DNA of 64,000 nt from Streptomyces sp. CB01635 (GCF_002803065.1 NZ_NNBL01000025.1:56848-120847); one strand, 5' to 3'. Numbered from the stretch's first letter, positions 49,633-59,199 are shown. Notes: generated by a model not told the origin, from the sequence alone. A program made the numbers and translations.

Positions 49633-52600
49633 ATGTCCGTGCACAGCCATTCGGCAGGCCAATTCGACACTGCCGCAGCCGCGTTCAACCCGGGGCACGC
49701 CGCAGGGCCCGACCCGACCCGGCCACCCGAGTTCCCCAGACATGTCGTCACCGCCGTGCTCGTCTCCCACGACGGAGCGCGCTGGCTGCCCGACGTCCTG
49801 TCAGGGCTGCTCGGCCAGGAGCGCCCCGTACAGAACGCCGTAGCCGCCGACACCGGCAGCGCGGACGCCTCCGCCACGCTGATCGCCGACGCGATCGGCG
49901 ACGAGCGCGTTCTCCACCTGGCCCGGCGCACCGGCTTCGGCCAGGCCGTCGACGAAGCGGCGCGTACCGCGGGAGTGCTGACTCCCGAGGAGCTGCCGTA
50001 CCTCAAGCGCCCCAGCGGCTGGGACCCCGTCAGCCGCACCTGGCGCGACGACGCCTACGACATGCCGGAGCTCCCGCACGGCGAGCCCGAGCAGTGGCTG
50101 TGGCTCCTGCACGACGACTGCGCGCCCGAGCCCGACGCGCTCGCCGAACTCCTGCGCGTCGTCGAGAACGAGCGCGAGATCGGCAACGAGGTCGCCGTCG
50201 TCGGACCCAAGCTCCTCGGCTGGTACGACCGCAGGCAGCTCCTCGAGGTGGGCGTCTCCATCGCCAACTCGGGGCGCCGCTGGACCGGCCTCGACCGCCG
50301 CGAGCAGGACCAGGGGCAGCACGACCACGTGCGGCCCGTCCTGTCCGTGTCCACCGCGGGCATGCTGATCCGGCGCGATGTCTTCGAACAGCTCGGCGGG
50401 TTCGACCGCAGGCTGCCCCTGATGCGCGACGACGTCGACCTGTGCTGGCGCGCGCAGGCCGCCGGCCACCGCGTCGTCATCGCTCCCGACGCCGTCGTCC
50501 GGCACGCCGAGGCCTCCTCGCGCGAGCGCCGCACCGTCGACTGCGTGGGCCGCACGGCGACGTCCCCGCACAAGGTCGACAAGGCCGGCGCCGTCTACAC
50601 CCTGCTCGTCAACGCCAGTACGGCCGTGCTGCCCTGGGTGCTCCTGCGCCTCGTCATCGGCACGCTGGCGCGCACGCTCGCGTACCTCGTCGGCAAGGTT
50701 CCCGGCCAGGCGCTCGACGAGATCACCGGACTCCTCGGCACCCTGCTGCGGCCCGAGCGGATCCTCGCGGCCCGCCGCAGGCGCGGCAGGGGAGTGGTCG
50801 ACGCCAAGGAGCTGCGGCCGCTCTTCCCGCCGCCGGGCGCCACGGTCCGGCTCACCGTCGAGCAGGTCGCGGGCAGCGTCTTCGGCGCGTCCGACCCCGA
50901 GATCAACGCCGCGGGACGGCACGGCAGCGCCGTCGAGTCCGGCCCCGGCGGCGACGACGCGGACTTCCTGGAGATCGAGCAGTTCGCCCGCCTCAAGCGC
51001 ATCGCCCGCAAGCCGGGACCGGTGCTCTTCGTAGTGCTGCTGTTCGTCTCGCTCATCGCCTGCCGCGCGCTGCTCGGCGGCGGGGCGCTCGCGGGCGGCG
51101 CGCTGCTGCCTGCCCCGGGTGACGCGTCCGCCCTGTGGTCGCGCTATCTCGACGGCTGGCACCCGGCCGGCACGGGCGGCACGCAGTCCGCGCCGCCTTA
51201 CCTGGCGGTCGTCGCCGCGTTCTCCACGCTCCTGTTCGGCTCGACCGGACTCGCCGTCACCGTGCTCCTCGTCTGCTCGGTGCCGCTCGCCGGCTTCACC
51301 GCCTACTTCGCCTCACGCCCCCTGGTCACCTCGCGCCTGCTGCGGGCGTGGGCCTCGGTCGCGTACGCCGTCCTGCCCGCCGCCACCGGCGCGCTCGCCG
51401 GAGGCCGGATCGGCACCGCGGTCCTCGCGATCCTGCTGCCGCTCATCGCGCGCGCGGGGTTGTCCGCCAGCGGCTTGATGAACCACGCGGGGGCGCGCGG
51501 CAGCTGGCGCGCAACCTGGGCGTACGCCCTCCTGCTGACTGTCACGACGGCCTTCACGCCCATCGTGTGGCCGATCGCGCTCGTCCTCGGCATCGCGCTC
51601 CTCGCGGTCCGCCGCGGCGACATCACCGCGTACGGGTTCCGCTTCCTGGCCGCGCTCGGCACCCCGCTCCTGATGCTCGCGCCGTGGTCCCTGACGCTGC
51701 TGCCGTTCGGCTTCTTCAAGGAGGCCGGCCTCCCGTACGGCAAGGGGTCGGCGTCCGCGCTCGGACTGCTCGGCGCCTCGCCCGGCGGCTCCGGCACCCT
51801 CGGTGGACTGCTGCTCATCGGCATCGTCCTCGCCGGGCTCGCCGCGCTCCTGCGCACCGAGCGCCGCCCCGCCGTCCTCACCGCCTGGGCGATCGCCCTG
51901 GTGGCCCTGGTCTTCGCGGCCCTGTCGAACAGCTCGGCCTGGGCCGGGCCCGCGACCCTCGTCTACGGCATCGCCCTCCTCGCCGCCGCCGTGCTCGGCG
52001 CCGAGGGGGCACGCTCGCGCGTGGCCGAGCAGAGCTTCGGCTGGCGGCAGCCGGTGGCGGCCCTCATCGCGTTCGCCGCGGTGGCCGGACCGCTGCTCGC
52101 CGCGGCGGGCTGGATGATCCGCGGGGCCGACGGCCCCCTGGAGCGGCGCGACCCCACCCAGGTGCCCGCGTTCGTCGCCGAGGAGAGCGACACCCAGGAC
52201 CAGGCCCGCACCCTCGTCATGGACAGCGACTCGGCCGCCAGGGTGTCGTACACGCTGGTCCGCGGCGCCGGCGCGCGCCTCGGTGACGGTGAACTGACCG
52301 AGGCGGGCGGCAGCAACAAGAAGCTCGACAAGGTCGTCGCCAACCTCGTCGCCGGCTCCGGCGCCGACCAGGCCGACCAGCTCGGCGGCTTCGCCGTGCG
52401 CTACGTCCTCGTACGCGCGGGCGCGCCCCGGCAGATGAGCCGCGTCCTCGACTCCACGCCCGGCCTGTCCCGGCTCAGCCAGCAGGACGGCACCGCCCTG
52501 TGGCGCGTGGACCGGCAGGTCTCGCGCGCCGCGATCGTGTCCGGGTCCGACGAGCCGCAGCCCGTCGCCGCGGGCCCCGTCGAACTGCACACGAAGATCC

Positions 52601-53340
52601 CCGAGGGCAAGGCAGGCCGCGTCCTGCGCATCGCCGACACGGCCGACGAGGGCTGGACGGCGACACTGGACGGCGCGCCCCTGACGAAGATGACCGTCGA
52701 CGGCTGGGCGCAGGGCTTCGAACTGCCCGCCACGGGCGGCCGCCTGGACGTCACGTTCGACGCGCCGATCTCGCACGCGGCCTGGCTGTGGGCGCAGGGC
52801 GCGCTCGCTCTCGTCCTCGTGGTGCTGGCCCTGCCGGGCCGGCGCAGGGACGTGGACGACGACCTTCCCGAGGAGCCCGTCGTGCCCGCGCAGGCCGTCG
52901 AGGGCGAGGGCCGCAGGGCCCGCCGTCTGCGCGCCCAGGCGGAGGCCGAACAGGCCGCGGCCGAGGGCACGGACGGCGCGGTACCGCCGGCCCCTTCGGA
53001 AGAGGAGCTCGCCGCGGCCGGTGTGCCGCAGCAGCCGTCGTACGGCGAGTGGGACTCCCCTGCGTACGCGCCCGCCGACTACGGCCAGTACGCCGAGGGC
53101 GACCAGCAGCAGTACCAGGGCGGCCCCTACCAGGGCGCGTACGACCAGACCCAGCAGGCGGATCCCTATCAGGCGGACCCGTACCAGGTCGGCCAGTACG
53201 ACCCGTACGCCTACGGGGGCACGTACGACGCCCAGCAGCAGTACGGGCAGCAGGCCTACGACCCGTACGAGCAGCCGCAGCCCCCCGCGCAGCCGCCGCA
53301 CGGCACCGACAGTGAGCGCCCCGACGGGAGCCAGCAGTGA
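49633..53340 (+). CDS. Large multidomain family 2 glycosyltransferase, membrane protein
   Basis: A 1235-residue protein. Residues about 38-330 are a GT-A glycosyltransferase (VVTAVLVSHDGARWLPDVL, the DxD-like LLHDDCAPEPDAL near 155, LMRDDVDLCWRAQAAG near 265). A membrane helix lies near 460, then about ten helices (510-850). An extracytoplasmic beta-rich domain spans about 860-1045, one more helix follows near 1055 (ALALVLVVLALPG), and the tail is acidic. The final 100 residues are rich in Q, Y, G, A and P with DPYQ-type repeats. It probably transfers a sugar to an exported lipid-linked or wall polymer. The 3' end overlaps the next gene as GTGA. Confidence 0.85.
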   Translation: MSVHSHSAGQFDTAAAAFNPGHAAGPDPTRPPEFPRHVVTAVLVSHDGARWLPDVLSGLLGQERPVQNAVAADTGSADASATLIADAIGDERVLHLARRTGFGQAVDEAARTAGVLTPEELPYLKRPSGWDPVSRTWRDDAYDMPELPHGEPEQWLWLLHDDCAPEPDALAELLRVVENEREIGNEVAVVGPKLLGWYDRRQLLEVGVSIANSGRRWTGLDRREQDQGQHDHVRPVLSVSTAGMLIRRDVFEQLGGFDRRLPLMRDDVDLCWRAQAAGHRVVIAPDAVVRHAEASSRERRTVDCVGRTATSPHKVDKAGAVYTLLVNASTAVLPWVLLRLVIGTLARTLAYLVGKVPGQALDEITGLLGTLLRPERILAARRRRGRGVVDAKELRPLFPPPGATVRLTVEQVAGSVFGASDPEINAAGRHGSAVESGPGGDDADFLEIEQFARLKRIARKPGPVLFVVLLFVSLIACRALLGGGALAGGALLPAPGDASALWSRYLDGWHPAGTGGTQSAPPYLAVVAAFSTLLFGSTGLAVTVLLVCSVPLAGFTAYFASRPLVTSRLLRAWASVAYAVLPAATGALAGGRIGTAVLAILLPLIARAGLSASGLMNHAGARGSWRATWAYALLLTVTTAFTPIVWPIALVLGIALLAVRRGDITAYGFRFLAALGTPLLMLAPWSLTLLPFGFFKEAGLPYGKGSASALGLLGASPGGSGTLGGLLLIGIVLAGLAALLRTERRPAVLTAWAIALVALVFAALSNSSAWAGPATLVYGIALLAAAVLGAEGARSRVAEQSFGWRQPVAALIAFAAVAGPLLAAAGWMIRGADGPLERRDPTQVPAFVAEESDTQDQARTLVMDSDSAARVSYTLVRGAGARLGDGELTEAGGSNKKLDKVVANLVAGSGADQADQLGGFAVRYVLVRAGAPRQMSRVLDSTPGLSRLSQQDGTALWRVDRQVSRAAIVSGSDEPQPVAAGPVELHTKIPEGKAGRVLRIADTADEGWTATLDGAPLTKMTVDGWAQGFELPATGGRLDVTFDAPISHAAWLWAQGALALVLVVLALPGRRRDVDDDLPEEPVVPAQAVEGEGRRARRLRAQAEAEQAAAEGTDGAVPPAPSEEELAAAGVPQQPSYGEWDSPAYAPADYGQYAEGDQQQYQGGPYQGAYDQTQQADPYQADPYQVGQYDPYAYGGTYDAQQQYGQQAYDPYEQPQPPAQPPHGTDSERPDGSQQ

Positions 53341-54842
53341 ACCGCACCACCCTGTCCCTGATCGCCGCGGCCGGGGCTCTCGCCGCCGTCACCGGCTTCG
53401 CGGCGGCCACCGCGCCCGGCAGCGGCGACGGCGACTCCGCGAAGGCGGCCGCGCGGTTGCCGGTGGAGCGCTCCAGCCTGCTGTGCCCCGCGCCGAGTTC
53501 GTCGGACCTCGCCGAGACGGCGTACACGTCGTACACACCCGCCTCGAAGGAGTCCGGGAGTTCCGGCAAGGCCGCCCTGTCGCCCGCCACGCGCGAGCTG
53601 ACGGACAGCACCGGGAGCGGCAAGGACAAGGGCAAGGCCGACAAGCCCGTGCTGTCCCCGCAGAAGCCGGGCAAGCCCGTCGCGGGTGAGTCGTCGGGCG
53701 CCGAGTCGCCGGCGCTCGTGGGCAGCGCCGACGGGAATCTCGCGCCCGGCTGGACCGTGCAGCAGACGACGGAGGTGGCCGCCGGCACCGGTCGCGGCCT
53801 CCTCGGGGTGAACTGCTCGGCGCCCGACACCGACTTCTGGTTCCCGGGCGCCTCCACCGCCAAGGAGCGCAGCGACTACATCCACCTCACGAACCCGGAC
53901 GACTCGGCCGCCGTCGTCGACGTCCAGCTGTACGGCGCGAACGGCGCCATCAAGTCCGATGTGGGCGAGGGCATCCAGGTCCAGCCGCACTCCAGCGTGC
54001 CGGTCCTGCTGTCCACCCTCACCGACAAGCCGCAGACGAACGTCACGCTCCATGTGACGGCCCGCAGCGGCCGGGTCGCCGCCACCGTCCTCGCCGCGGA
54101 CGACAAGCTCGGCGGCGACTGGCTGCCGGCGTCCGCGGACCCCGCGGACACGGTCGTGCTGCCCGGCATCCCGAAGGACGCCACGAGCGTGCGCCTGGTC
54201 GCCTTCGCCCCCGGCGACAACGACGCGGACCTGAAGGTCCAGCTGGCCTCCCCGACCGGCCGCATCAGCCCGGCCGGGCACGAGAGCCTGCACGTGAAGT
54301 CGGGGATGACGGCCGCCGTCGACCTCGGCGACGTCACGCGCGGCGAGGCCGGCTCCCTGATCCTGACCCCCACGGGCGACTCGGCCCCGGTCGTGGCCGC
54401 CCTGCGCGTCGTGCGCGGCAAGGGCGAGGATCAGGAGTCGGCGTTCATCCCGGCGACCCGGCCCGTCGGCGCCCGGGCGACCGTCGCCGACAACCGCGCG
54501 AAGGGCTCGACGCTGTCGCTGACGGCCCCGGGCGCGGCGGGCACGGTCAAGGTGACGGCGTCGGCGGGCACCGAGGGCGGGACCCCGGTCTCGAAGACGT
54601 ACACCGTGAAGGGCGGTACGACGACGTCCGTGCAGCCGCCGGTCCCGGCCGGGCTCAAGGGGTCGTACGCGCTGACGGTGGAGCAGGTGTCGGGCGGGGA
54701 GGTCTACGGCTCGCGGATGCTGGACGTGCCCGACCGGGACGTCCCGGGAGTCCCGATGTTCACGGTCCAGACGCTCCCGGACGACCGGGGGATGGTCTCG
54801 GTGCCGCACGCGGACCAGGACCTGTCGGTACTGCAGAAGTGA
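53337..54842 (+). CDS. Exported DUF5719-like protein
   Basis: A 501-residue protein starting at GTG 53337 with four bases of overlap. An N-terminal hydrophobic segment (LSLIAAAGALAAVTGFAAAT) acts as signal or anchor. A region of about 115 residues rich in S, G and K follows. The remainder is repeated beta structure (FWFPGASTAKERSDYIHLTNPDDSAAVVDVQLYG, cited in part; VTLHVTARSGRVAATVLA; EQVSGGEVYGSRML). Its coupling to the large glycosyltransferase suggests that the two act together on the outer face of the membrane. The function is unknown; the family name is from memory of Streptomyces annotation. Confidence 0.75.
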   Translation: MNRTTLSLIAAAGALAAVTGFAAATAPGSGDGDSAKAAARLPVERSSLLCPAPSSSDLAETAYTSYTPASKESGSSGKAALSPATRELTDSTGSGKDKGKADKPVLSPQKPGKPVAGESSGAESPALVGSADGNLAPGWTVQQTTEVAAGTGRGLLGVNCSAPDTDFWFPGASTAKERSDYIHLTNPDDSAAVVDVQLYGANGAIKSDVGEGIQVQPHSSVPVLLSTLTDKPQTNVTLHVTARSGRVAATVLAADDKLGGDWLPASADPADTVVLPGIPKDATSVRLVAFAPGDNDADLKVQLASPTGRISPAGHESLHVKSGMTAAVDLGDVTRGEAGSLILTPTGDSAPVVAALRVVRGKGEDQESAFIPATRPVGARATVADNRAKGSTLSLTAPGAAGTVKVTASAGTEGGTPVSKTYTVKGGTTTSVQPPVPAGLKGSYALTVEQVSGGEVYGSRMLDVPDRDVPGVPMFTVQTLPDDRGMVSVPHADQDLSVLQK

Positions 54843-54867
54843 CCGAGGAGTGGCCCGGTCCGCCGGG

Positions 54868-55323
54868 TCACTCCTCGTCGCCGTAGCGCGGATCCACCGT
54901 CTCCGGGGACAGGCCGAGGAGCTCGGCGACCTGCTCGACCACGACCTCGTGCACCAGCGCCGCGCGCTCGTCGCGGCCCTTGGTGCGGATCTCGACCGGG
55001 CGGCGGTAGACGACCACGCGCGCGGGGCGCCCCTCGCGGGCCGCGATCGTGCCGCCCAGGGGCACCGCCTCGTCGCTCCAGCCCTCGCCGGCCGGGCCGA
55101 CCGCGGGCACTTCGAGGATCAGGAAATCGATGTCGGCGAGCTGCGGGAAGCGTCGCTCGAGCCGCTCCACGGAGTCCTGCACCAGATCGGCGAACCCCTC
55201 GGCCCGGCTCGCGGAGAGCGGCACCTGAGGAGGGGCGACGGGCCCGCGCATGCCCCTGCCGTGCCGGTCGCGGCGGCGGGGAGGCTTCGGCTCTGCGGCA
55301 GGGGGCGGTACGGGGTTCTCCAT
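54868..55323 (-). CDS. Zincin-like metallopeptidase family protein
   Basis: A 151-residue protein. The helical motif LVHEVVVEQVAELLGLS near residue 125 resembles the HExxH-type helix of the small MTH-type zincins, but the second metal position is changed (HEVVVEQ), so metal binding is uncertain. Residues 40-120 hold FADLVQDSVERLERRFPQL and ILEVPAVGP, typical of the actinobacterial family annotated as metallopeptidase (recalled as Rv3259-like). ATG 55323 is preceded directly by GTG 55326, either of which may start. TACGCT six bases before the GTG would fit a leaderless mRNA. Confidence 0.78.
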   Translation of the reverse strand: MENPVPPPAAEPKPPRRRDRHGRGMRGPVAPPQVPLSASRAEGFADLVQDSVERLERRFPQLADIDFLILEVPAVGPAGEGWSDEAVPLGGTIAAREGRPARVVVYRRPVEIRTKGRDERAALVHEVVVEQVAELLGLSPETVDPRYGDEE

Positions 55324-55646
55324 CACTGACGCAGCGTAGACCTCCCGCCGACGCCCCTGCCCGCGCCGGCGCCGTACGGAACCGGCATGTCGCTTCCTGA
55401 CCGATCAAGCCAAACTTGGGCGCGATTCCGCGTCCCTCCCGGACCGGTGGCCTCGCGGCTCCTGTCGGTATTTGCCCCGAGTGGTGACCGCGTTCACCAC
55501 GGACGCGGGGCGCACCACCCCCGGTCCGCGCAGGTCAGCGGCGCGCTCCCGGAGCCCCGTGTGCGCCGCTGCGCACCACGACACGGTGGGGTGACCTCCC
55601 GGGGAGTCGTCGCGGCCCGCTCAAGAGTGCGGTACCGTCCAACGCT
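55324..55646. other. 323-bp divergent region (metallopeptidase / DUF3499) with a palindrome
   Basis: No gene is supported; the frame at 55387-55650 lacks a ribosome site and runs into the DUF3499 start. A dyad GTGGTGA (55481-55487), six bases, TCACCAC (55494-55500) lies almost at the centre, about 155 bases from each start codon. Confidence 0.5.
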
Positions 55647-56021
55647 GTGAGCCCTGTACGTCGCTGTTCGCGCACCGCTTGCGGCCGTCCCGCCGTCGCG
55701 ACGCTGACGTACGTCTACGCCGACTCGACCGCGGTCCTCGGCCCCCTCGCCACCTACGCCGAACCCCACTGCTACGACCTGTGCGCCGAGCACTCCGAGC
55801 GCCTCACCGCCCCGCGCGGGTGGGAGGTCGTCCGGCTCGCCGACAGCTCCGGCCCCTCGCGCCCCAGTGGCGACGATCTGGAGGCCCTGGCCAACGCGGT
55901 GCGTGAGGCGGCCCGCCCGCGGGAGCGCGCGGCCGAGGCGGGCGGCGGCCCCCGCACGGCGGACCCGATGGAGGTCGCGCGCCGCGGCCATCTCCGGGTG
56001 CTGCGCTCGCCGGACAGCTGA
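55647..56021 (+). CDS. DUF3499-family protein
   Basis: A 124-residue protein. The N-terminus has RRCSRTACGRPAVATLTYVYADSTAVLGPL, then HCYDLCAEHSERLTAPRGWEVVRL. Four cysteines in a C-x4-C and C-x3-C arrangement plus histidines suggest a zinc ribbon. The C-terminal half is charged and ends RRGHLRVLRSPDS. It belongs to a small family restricted to actinobacteria, with a mycobacterial counterpart between manB and whiB2 by recall. The function is unknown. The GTG at 55647 lacks a Shine-Dalgarno; TACCGT lies nine bases upstream. Confidence 0.85.
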   Translation: MSPVRRCSRTACGRPAVATLTYVYADSTAVLGPLATYAEPHCYDLCAEHSERLTAPRGWEVVRLADSSGPSRPSGDDLEALANAVREAARPRERAAEAGGGPRTADPMEVARRGHLRVLRSPDS

Positions 56022-56091
56022 GCCGGACGCCGCCCGGCAGCTGGATTCGGACTTAGGTTTCCCCTTTACGGAATCTCCTTCGTCCCACGCA

Positions 56092-56121
56092 TTGACCTGA
56101 GTTTGTTGCGGACACAACAAT
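56092..56121 (+). promoter_or_regulatory. Lactate permease promoter with overlapping operator
   Basis: TTGACC (56092-56097), an 18-bp spacer and AACAAT (56116-56121). The dyad TTGTTG (56103-56108), six bases, CAACAA (56115-56120) covers the spacer and the -10. GntR-type LldR repressors bind such short TTGT/ACAA dyads, so repression relieved by lactate is plausible. Confidence 0.5.
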
Positions 56122-56149
56122 TTCGCCACCCAGTGCCCGGGAGGCGCCC

Positions 56150-57766
56150 GTGTTCGTCCAGCAGCTTGAGCCCGTGGCCGGATCGCTCGGTCTGTCCGCA
56201 CTCGTCGCGACCCTGCCCCTAGTCACCGTGCTCGTCCTGCTCGGCGCCGTCCGCATGAAGGCCCACCTCGCGGGCCTCATCGGGCTCGCCGTGGCCGCCC
56301 TCGTCGCCTGCCTCGCCTACGGGATGCCGGTCGGCCAGACCGTGTCGAGCGCCGCGCAGGGCGCGCTGTTCGGGCTGTTCCCCATCATGTGGATCGTCGT
56401 GAACGCCCTGTGGGTGTACCGGATGACCGTCGGCACCCGGCACTTCGACATCCTGCGCCGCTCCTTCGGGCGGCTGTCCGACGACCCGCGCATCCAGGCC
56501 CTCGTCATCGCGTTCTGCTTCGGCGCGCTCCTCGAGGCGCTCGCCGGGTTCGGGGCACCCGTCGCCATCTGCTCCGTGATGCTCGTCGCGCTCGGCTTCG
56601 ACCCGGTCAAGGCGGCCGTCGTCGCCCTCGTCGCCAACACCGCGCCCGTGGCCTTCGGCGCGATGGGCACGCCCGTCGTCACCCTCGCCCAGGTCACCGG
56701 GCTCCCGCTCGACTCCGTCGCCTCCGTGGTGGGCCGTCAGACCCCGCTGCTCGCCCTCGTGGTGCCGCTGGTCCTCGTCTGGCTCGTGGACGGGCGACGC
56801 GGCCTGCGCGAGACCTGGATACCCGCCCTCGCCTGCGGAGTCGCCTTCGCCGCCGCCCAGTTCGCCGCCTCGAACTACGTCTCCGCACAGCTCGCCGACA
56901 TCGGGGCCGCGCTGGTCGGCGCGGGCGCCCTGGTCGCAGTGCCGCACGCGCGCAGGCCCGCCGCCGAACCCGTACGCGCCGCCGTCCTGACCGGAGTACG
57001 CAGCGAAGAGCTCGACCAGGACGACCCGCGGCCCGAAATCCTGCGCGCCTACGCCCCCTACGCGCTCATCGTCGTCATCTTCTCGATCGCGCAGATTCCC
57101 GCGGTGAAGGACTGGATCGCCAAGGCGACGCGCGTCTTCGACTGGCCCTTCCTGAACGTCGCCAACCCCGAGGGCAAGCCCGTCGGCGGCAACCTCTTCA
57201 CCCTGCCGCTCGTCTCCACCGGCGGCACCCTGGTCCTCCTCGCCGGCGCGATCACGGCCGCCGTCATCGGCGTCCACGCGCGCGTGGCCGTACGCGAGTG
57301 GCTGGCGACCGTGTACGAGCTGCGCTTCGCGATCCTCACCGTGACCAGCGTCCTGGCCCTCGCCTACGTCATGAACCTCTCCGGGCAGGCCGCCACCATC
57401 GGGCACTTCGTCGCCGTGGCCGGCGCGGGCCTCGCGTTCCTGTCGCCCGTACTCGGCTGGTTCGGCGTCGCCGTCTCCGGCTCCGACACCTCCGCCAACG
57501 CCCTCTTCGGCGCACTCCAGGTCACCGCCGCCCAGCAGTCCGGCCTGTCACCCGAACTGCTCGCCGCCGCGAACAGCTCCGGCGGTGTCCTCGGCAAGAT
57601 GATCTCCCCGCAGAACCTCACCATCGCCTGCGCCGCCGTCGGGCTCGCGGGCAAGGAGGGGGATCTGCTGCGCAAGGTGCTGCCGTGGAGCGCGGGACTC
57701 CTGCTGGTGATGTGCCTGATCGTGATGGCGCAGAGCTCAGCGGTCCTCGGCTGGATGCTGCCCTGA
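56150..57766 (+). CDS. lldP: L-lactate permease (LctP family)
   Basis: A 538-residue integral membrane protein with about 13 hydrophobic segments. Family segments are FPIMWIVVNALWVYRMTV near residue 77, ALLEALAGFGAPVAICSVML near 125, ANTAPVAFGAMGTPVVTLA near 163, WFGVAVSGSDTSANALFGALQ near 437 and GGVLGKMISPQNLTIAC near 482. It imports lactate or glycolate with protons. The GTG at 56150 has GGGAGG upstream. No lactate dehydrogenase gene is adjacent. A CTGACAG/CTGTCAG hairpin covers the stop codon. Confidence 0.93.
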   Translation: MFVQQLEPVAGSLGLSALVATLPLVTVLVLLGAVRMKAHLAGLIGLAVAALVACLAYGMPVGQTVSSAAQGALFGLFPIMWIVVNALWVYRMTVGTRHFDILRRSFGRLSDDPRIQALVIAFCFGALLEALAGFGAPVAICSVMLVALGFDPVKAAVVALVANTAPVAFGAMGTPVVTLAQVTGLPLDSVASVVGRQTPLLALVVPLVLVWLVDGRRGLRETWIPALACGVAFAAAQFAASNYVSAQLADIGAALVGAGALVAVPHARRPAAEPVRAAVLTGVRSEELDQDDPRPEILRAYAPYALIVVIFSIAQIPAVKDWIAKATRVFDWPFLNVANPEGKPVGGNLFTLPLVSTGGTLVLLAGAITAAVIGVHARVAVREWLATVYELRFAILTVTSVLALAYVMNLSGQAATIGHFVAVAGAGLAFLSPVLGWFGVAVSGSDTSANALFGALQVTAAQQSGLSPELLAAANSSGGVLGKMISPQNLTIACAAVGLAGKEGDLLRKVLPWSAGLLLVMCLIVMAQSSAVLGWMLP

Positions 57767-57780
57767 CAGCTGACTGTCAG
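57763..57780. repeat. 7-bp perfect inverted repeat over the lldP stop codon
   Basis: CTGACAG, CTGA loop, CTGTCAG. It is either a weak terminator for lldP or an operator upstream of manB, which starts 49 bases later. Confidence 0.5.
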
Positions 57781-57828
57781 TCCGTACGGGTAGTTTGTGC
57801 TGTCCGAAGCGGACTTCAGGAGAGTTGG

Positions 57829-59199
57829 GTGACCGTGGCTGCTGATCTGTCGCAGATCGTCAAGGCGTACGACGTACGCGGAGTGGTCCCGGACCAGTGG
57901 GACGAGCGCCTCGCCGAGCTGTTCGGCGCCGCCTTCGTGCGCGTGACGGACGCGGCGGCGATCGTCGTCGGACACGACATGCGGCCCTCGTCACCCGGCC
58001 TCTCCCGGGCCTTCGCGCGGGGCGCGGCCGCCCTCGGCGCCGACGTGACAGAGATCGGCCTGTGCTCCACCGACCAGCTGTACTACGCGTCGGGCGCGCT
58101 CGACCTGCCCGGCGCGATGTTCACGGCCTCGCACAACCCGGCCCAGTACAACGGCATCAAGATGTGCCGCGCCGGCGCCGCCCCCGTCGGACAGGACACG
58201 GGCCTCGCCGACATTCGCGAACTGGCCGAGAAGTGGCTGGAGACGGGCGCCCCCGAACCGGCCGTGAAGGCGGGCACACTCACCCGGCGCGACACCCTCG
58301 ACGACTACGCGGCCTATCTGCGCTCCCTCGTCGACCTCACGGAGATCCGCCCCCTGAAGGTCGTCGTCGACGCGGGCAACGGCATGGGCGGGCACACCGT
58401 CCCGACCGTCTTCGCGGACCTGCCGCTCGACCTCGTCCCGATGTACTTCGAGCTCGACGGCACGTTCCCCAACCACGAGGCCAACCCGCTCGACCCGGCG
58501 AACCTCGTGGACCTGCAAAGGCGCGTCCGCGAGGAGCGCGCCGACCTCGGCCTCGCCTTCGACGGCGACGCGGACCGCTGCTTCGTCGTCGACGAGCACG
58601 GCGACCCCGTCTCCCCGTCCGCCGTCACCGCCCTCGTCGCCTCCCGCGAACTGGCGAGAAACGGCGGCACGGGCACGATCATCCACAACCTGATCACCTC
58701 CTGGTCCGTCCCCGAGGTCGTGAAGGAGCACGGCGGCACACCGGTACGCACGCGTGTGGGCCACTCGTTCATCAAGCAGGAGATGGCCACCTCCGGAGCG
58801 ATCTTCGGCGGCGAGCACTCGGCGCACTACTACTTCCGCGACTTCTGGAACGCGGACACGGGCATGCTCGCCGCGCTCCACGTCCTCGCCGCCCTCGGCA
58901 GCCAGAGCGGCGCCCTGTCCGCCCTGGTCGCCGAGTACGACCGCTACACCGGCTCCGGCGAGATCAACTCCACGGTCGCCGACCAGCGTGCCCGCCTCGC
59001 CGCGATCAAGACCGAGTACGTCGGCCGGGACGGCATCACGCACGACGAGCTCGACGGCCTGACGATCACCTCCGCGGACTGGTGGTTCAACGTCCGCCCG
59101 TCCAATACGGAGCCCCTCCTGCGACTGAACGCGGAGGCCAGGGACGAAGCCACCATGACCAAGATCCGCGACGAGGTCCTGGCGATCATCAGAGCCTGA
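57829..59199 (+). CDS. manB: Phosphomannomutase/phosphoglucomutase
   Basis: A 456-residue alpha-D-phosphohexomutase. It starts LSQIVKAYDVRGVVPDQW. The catalytic phospho-serine is in FTASHNPAQYNGIK near residue 102, the metal loop is AFDGDADRCFVVDE near 246, the sugar-specificity loop is GGEHSAHYYFRD near 326, and the phosphate-binding loop is RPSNTEPLLRLNAEA near 423. It interconverts mannose-6-phosphate and mannose-1-phosphate, linking manA to manC. The GTG at 57829 was chosen for AGGAG six bases upstream. It begins a rightward run with the Trm112, SIS and manA genes. Confidence 0.94.
   Translation: MTVAADLSQIVKAYDVRGVVPDQWDERLAELFGAAFVRVTDAAAIVVGHDMRPSSPGLSRAFARGAAALGADVTEIGLCSTDQLYYASGALDLPGAMFTASHNPAQYNGIKMCRAGAAPVGQDTGLADIRELAEKWLETGAPEPAVKAGTLTRRDTLDDYAAYLRSLVDLTEIRPLKVVVDAGNGMGGHTVPTVFADLPLDLVPMYFELDGTFPNHEANPLDPANLVDLQRRVREERADLGLAFDGDADRCFVVDEHGDPVSPSAVTALVASRELARNGGTGTIIHNLITSWSVPEVVKEHGGTPVRTRVGHSFIKQEMATSGAIFGGEHSAHYYFRDFWNADTGMLAALHVLAALGSQSGALSALVAEYDRYTGSGEINSTVADQRARLAAIKTEYVGRDGITHDELDGLTITSADWWFNVRPSNTEPLLRLNAEARDEATMTKIRDEVLAIIRA

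Noticed and set aside
55387..55650. 88-codon + strand frame before DUF3499
   Set aside because: No ribosome site, and it overlaps the central palindrome and the DUF3499 start.
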